In this document: positions 60,965 to 64,000 of the stretch, piece by piece
How positions within the stretch are numbered: the stretch's first letter is position 1
Layout: the number at the start of each line of letters is the position of its first letter
DNA from: DASUHT01 sp038230835
GTDB lineage: Bacteria > Actinomycetota > Thermoleophilia > Gaiellales > JAICJC01
NCBI GenBank assembly: GCA_038230835.1
Contig: JBBRMM010000009.1
Coordinates: forward strand, 62,001 to 126,000
DNA length: 64,000 nt
Direction of reading: 5' to 3'
Program-made: the position numbers and the translations under genes
The notes under the pieces: generated by a model
What the model was told of the DNA's origin: nothing
Database searches by the model: none
What the model saw: the letters and a program-made list of their open reading frames with translations, nothing else

Positions 60965-61504
60965 CTAGGCGCCACTCATCCACGGCGGCTCGAGGGCTGC
61001 GATAGCCGTGAATACCGGGCAGGAGTTGCTGTGAGCGCCGGCCAGGTAGCCGGTCGACATCAGGAACTCGCCGACGATCTCACCGCCGGTGAATCGAAAG
61101 GTGCGCTTGAACAGCCGAACCCATTCGTCCTTCGGCAACGGATGGTGCGCGTCGAGCCAGCCGCCGAAGCCGCCGTGACTCTCACGCATCGCGAGCACGG
61201 CCGCGGCGTTGGCGATCGCGGCCTCCACCTTGAGCCGGTTGCGGATGATCGCCGCATCCGAGAGCAGCCGTTGCCTGTCGGCCACCCCGTAGGACGCCAC
61301 CCGCTCAGGGTCGAAACCGTCGAACGCCGCCCGGAAGCCCTCCCGCTTCTTGAGCACCGTCAGCCACGAGAGCCCAGCCTGGTTCACCTCGAGCATCAGT
61401 CGTTCGAACAGCGCCCGCTCGTCGCGCACCGGGAAGCCGTACTCGGTGTCGTGGTAGGGGCCGTGCCACGGGTCGCCGGGCGCGAAGTCGCAGTACGAGC
61501 TCAT
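60965..61504 (-). CDS. tag: DNA-3-methyladenine glycosylase I
   Basis: 179 residues, full Tag. YHDTEYGFPVRDERALFERL and NQAGLSWLTVLKKREGFRAAF are diagnostic; the zinc-site residues (Cys near the N-terminus, CDFAPGD, and His/Cys in GAHSNSCPVF) are kept. It removes 3-methyladenine from DNA. ATG 61504 follows TACGAT (61517-61512) by 7 nt, leaderless. Confidence 0.95.
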   Translation of the reverse strand: MSSYCDFAPGDPWHGPYHDTEYGFPVRDERALFERLMLEVNQAGLSWLTVLKKREGFRAAFDGFDPERVASYGVADRQRLLSDAAIIRNRLKVEAAIANAAAVLAMRESHGGFGGWLDAHHPLPKDEWVRLFKRTFRFTGGEIVGEFLMSTGYLAGAHSNSCPVFTAIAALEPPWMSGA

Positions 61505-61549
61505 GTCGTGGATCGTAGTTCCAGCTCGTGCACCAGCCGCAAGGCTGAT

Positions 61550-62701
61550 CTAGCCGAGTGGGCAGTCACCAACCCGGTAGATGGCTGCGCGGTGGGGGTA
61601 GATCTGGTAGCGGTAGAGCGTCTCGAGGAGTGTCGCGTAGGCCGGGTCGGCGCCGGTGAGTCGGGCCGTCTGGCGAGCCGCGCGCAGTCCGAAGCATTCG
61701 GCGGCGGACTCGCTGGTGCCGCGTACCAGGTGTCCCACCTCGTGGCCGAACACGACGACGGCGAAACTGAGTGACCACGCGGGTGCGCCGGTTGGCTCGA
61801 CCGCGCGGTAACGAAGCGCCATCAGCGGACGGCACACCGAGGGTGAAAGCTGGATGCTCCAGGTTCCCTGATTGGCGAAGCCGACGACGTGGTCGCCGCG
61901 GAAGCGCAGGATGCGCGCCCAGTCGGATGCGGACCAGCAGCGCACCTGGACGGAGTGGCCGGCGAGGGTCGAGGCCACCGCGCCGAGGTTCGGGTCGATG
62001 TGGCTGACGCCCGTCTCGGAGGACAACGTCGGCAGGTCGCGGCTCCACGGCCACTCGTGCCCGGCGAGGGTGGAGAGGTCGATGACCGCCAGCGCCAGGA
62101 GGGCGACCGCGACCACCATGACCGTGGGCAGCGTCCGGCGGTGTGCTCGCACCGGTTGTCGTTCACCGACAGCCACGTGTTCTGCAGGGACGTGGCGGAG
62201 CGTGGTTCTCCGGGGGCAGTAGATACCCAGGCCACTGGTGTGTTCCCAATGTCGGGTGAGAATGGCTGCCACCACGTCAAATCCGATCCACAGACTGCAG
62301 AGTGAGCCGAACACGATCACGGTGAAGACCCACCGACCGGATGCGAGACGCGAGTCTGCGGTGAGCAGGAACGCGATGGCACCCAGACCGGCGGTCGCGA
62401 GCGGCACCAGAGTCGTTGCCACGCCGGGACGAGACACCGCGATCTCCAGCACCTCGCCAAGGTGCTGGGACGATCGGTGTGGCCCGCCGTATCGACGCAT
62501 CAGCGTGCCGACTTGGCTGATGGCCAGCAGCGCACCGATGGCGAACGCGCACACCGCCAGCAGCAGCCCCGCACTGTCGTGTCGCAGATACGTGGCGAGC
62601 GCCAGAGACACCACGGCGGGTGCCAGCGCAGCCGTCCATCGCTGTCGGCTCTGCTGTCGTGCGGACACCCAGCGCGTGGCGGGGGCCGTGTCAGCCGGCA
62701 T
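61550..62701 (-). CDS. Membrane protein with C-terminal HExxH metallopeptidase-like domain
   Basis: 383 residues. About five hydrophobic segments (ALAPAVVSLALATYL; GLLLAVCAFAIGALLAI; VFTVIVFGSLCSLWIGF; TVMVVAVALLALAVI) precede an outer domain with VVVFGHEVGHLVRG and, 13 residues on, AAECFGLRAAR. HEVGH plus a downstream Glu in AAEC is the gluzincin-like zinc site. ATG 62701 overlaps the preceding gene by 11 nt. The two are coupled. Substrate unknown. Confidence 0.65.
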   Translation of the reverse strand: MPADTAPATRWVSARQQSRQRWTAALAPAVVSLALATYLRHDSAGLLLAVCAFAIGALLAISQVGTLMRRYGGPHRSSQHLGEVLEIAVSRPGVATTLVPLATAGLGAIAFLLTADSRLASGRWVFTVIVFGSLCSLWIGFDVVAAILTRHWEHTSGLGIYCPRRTTLRHVPAEHVAVGERQPVRAHRRTLPTVMVVAVALLALAVIDLSTLAGHEWPWSRDLPTLSSETGVSHIDPNLGAVASTLAGHSVQVRCWSASDWARILRFRGDHVVGFANQGTWSIQLSPSVCRPLMALRYRAVEPTGAPAWSLSFAVVVFGHEVGHLVRGTSESAAECFGLRAARQTARLTGADPAYATLLETLYRYQIYPHRAAIYRVGDCPLG

Positions 62702-63278
62702 GCGAGCCGCCGGCCGAGTACAGCCGCGCCGGCTGCTTCTTGCTGCCCTCACAGGTCTGATAGATCGTTCGCCCGCCGTCTTGGCGTGCATGGCGCATGA
62801 ACGACATGCGGACGAGCAGCACCTGGCTCAGCATATGTCCATAGAGCAGCGGTGGTACGCACGCCCCCGCGTCGAGCACCGCTTGCGAGCCGTGTCCCGC
62901 ACCGACGACAACGGCGGCGATGGCGCCGGCCGCGAACGTGACCTTCATCGTGATCTCGACCACCTGGCCTCCGACGGGCACGACCACTGCCGATGCAGGC
63001 AGCGGCGGGATTGCCGCGGCGGAGCGGCGCGTCGCGCCGCGGTACCACAGGTAACCCCACACCCCGCCGGCCACGGCCGCCACCGGCGGGCCGATCAGCG
63101 CCAATCCATGCACAAACAGGGGCGCAGCCCCCAGCGACAGCACCAGCGCTACGCCGAAGGAGAGCCCGAGCGCGGAGCCCAGGTCGCACACGGCCAGTAC
63201 CTTGGGACGAGCGGGATCCTCGATTCCGCCGACTACCAGGCGGCGCCCTCGCAGGGTGGTGGCGGGTTGGGATGCCAT
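62691..63278 (-). CDS. Hypothetical membrane protein
   Basis: 195 residues from ATG 63278 (AGGGA about 5 nt upstream); the frame to 63353 is unsupported. Three or four hydrophobic segments (LGLSFGVALVLSLGAAPLFV; IGPPVAAVAGGVWGYLWY; ITMKVTFAAGAIAAVVVGAG). The C-terminus is basic. It precedes and overlaps the HExxH gene, so it may be its partner. Confidence 0.6.
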   Translation of the reverse strand: MASQPATTLRGRRLVVGGIEDPARPKVLAVCDLGSALGLSFGVALVLSLGAAPLFVHGLALIGPPVAAVAGGVWGYLWYRGATRRSAAAIPPLPASAVVVPVGGQVVEITMKVTFAAGAIAAVVVGAGHGSQAVLDAGACVPPLLYGHMLSQVLLVRMSFMRHARQDGGRTIYQTCEGSKKQPARLYSAGGSHAG

Positions 63279-63353
63279 CGGTTCCCTATCGGACGAACGG
63301 CGCTTCGGCACAAGAGAGCGTGCCGGACGCGCTGCGGGCCTTGTGGCGAGCAT

Positions 63354-63742
63354 CGAACCGCCGACCAGGCTGCGCGAGCGGCAGTCGTGAGGGCCCTAGG
63401 GGACGCTGCGATTCTCGTCCAGAAGTCACCACCCGCAACGGTCGCAACCGGCGCGCGGGTCAGCGGGCACTACGACAACTTCGTGATCACGGTTGTCGGC
63501 GTCGCGTCCAGTTCGGCCAACAAGCTACTGCTGCAGATCCTCCACGCCTTCGGCTCCGAGAAGGTGTGATCTCGCCCCGGGGCGATGGTCGCTGATCCGT
63601 GCCCATGAGCGTGCGTCGAGACCGAGCTCCAACACCCTGGCCGAGCGCCGTTCGCCGGTGCCTGCCGGCTAGGCCGGCCTCGATGGCCGCCAATAAACCG
63701 GCTCGGTTGTGGAGGCTCGGCGAGGGTGGTAGATTGGCTCCC
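63354..63742. other. Intergenic region, no supported gene
   Basis: About 390 bp. A GTG-started frame of 60 codons (63387-63569) has no ribosome site or -10 box and is not called. A short palindrome AGGCCGGCCT lies at 63671-63680. TAGATT (63730-63735) is the likely -10 of the next gene. Confidence 0.5.
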
Positions 63743-64000
63743 ATGCGGACGGTGCGAGTGGCCGCGCTAGGTGTGGCGGCGACGATGCTGGTTATGGCCG
63801 GCACGGCGTCGGCGGTGACAGTCACCCACGGCGCGTTCCACACCATCGACGGTGGGGTGGCGTGCGTCTACCGGGCGCGGGGAGACGCTCCGTACGTCGT
63901 TTGCCGGAATCGGATGCGCTCGGTCCGCGCATCCTTCGCGGAGTGGTTCGGTGGTGGCCCAGCGCCACCGCCTGCGCCACCGCCCTCGCCGCCGCTCGGT
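63743..64000 (+). CDS. Secreted protein, 5' part (cut by window end)
   Basis: 86 residues are visible. ATG 63743 follows TAGATT by 7 nt, a leaderless start. The signal peptide (VAALGVAATMLVMAGTASA) is followed by VTHGAFHTIDGGVACVYRA, two Cys, and a Pro-rich stretch (PAPPPAPPPSPP) at the end of the window. The rest is not visible. Function unknown. Confidence 0.65.
   Translation, partial: MRTVRVAALGVAATMLVMAGTASAVTVTHGAFHTIDGGVACVYRARGDAPYVVCRNRMRSVRASFAEWFGGGPAPPPAPPPSPPLG

Noticed and set aside
63387..63569. 60-codon frame beginning GTG
   Set aside because: No -10 box at the usual distance, no Shine-Dalgarno and no recognisable fold.

Overview
The window is high-GC, gene-dense bacterial DNA that looks actinobacterial. 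Core genes run leuS-comEA-comEC, Rrf2-holA-rpsT-murJ, lepA-hemW-hrcA, dnaJ-prmA-rsmE-mtaB-yqeY, phoH-ybeY-dgkA/PAP2 and cdd-era-deoC. Together with the tandem DUF190/CrcB genes, a PPi-type phosphofructokinase and many leaderless starts, this suggests a deep-branching Actinomycetota such as a member of the Thermoleophilia. The taxonomic call is inference. No rRNA, tRNA, CRISPR array, transposase or integrase was found.

Layout. 1-2.5 kb: the end of a TolB/PD40 protein, a TadG-like pilus protein and a SnoaL-like protein. 2.5-10.7 kb: a PDZ-less HtrA protease divergent from a two-component system, then a second two-component system that continues into an exported LolA/RseB-like protein and an ABC exporter. 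10.7-15.5 kb: two lipoproteins (one with an apparent CTG start), a CorA-type transporter, a double-GNAT protein, a secreted protein, a broken DUF190 gene and two crcB genes. 15.5-29.4 kb: core translation, competence, DNA-replication and cell-wall genes, with an unusual HTH-CheW fusion at 20 kb. 29.4-32.85 kb: an accessory block between hrcA and dnaJ. It holds a P450, a small inverted-repeat element, an operator-rich AT-richer leader, an HTH-TPR regulator and a 36-residue secreted-looking peptide. 32.85-45 kb: dnaJ through era, deoC and a degenerate TrpC-like protein. 45-53.6 kb: phosphofructokinase, UspA, small zinc-ribbon proteins, a second P450 and membrane proteins. 53.6-64 kb: accessory DNA with secreted beta-propeller proteins, a scrambled PQQ-propeller pseudogene, hydrolase, GNAT, an orphan MT-A70 methyltransferase, tag, and HExxH/HExxE putative metalloproteins.

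How genes work together. Most operons are translationally coupled through ATGA or GTGA overlaps. At operon heads a TAnnnT -10 box lies 6-9 nt before the start codon again and again, so leaderless transcription appears to be the default. This signature fixes many GTG starts and supports one TTG and one CTG start. Genes for exported proteins mostly keep a Shine-Dalgarno leader instead.

Most interesting points: a possible RRNPP-like regulator/peptide pair (31.2-32.8 kb); a six-site operator, including four sites at exact 11-bp spacing, between htrA and the first two-component system; an HTH-CheW fusion with a perfect 8-bp palindromic operator over its own -10 box; and a beta-propeller gene in which one block has been inverted between repeated blade motifs.
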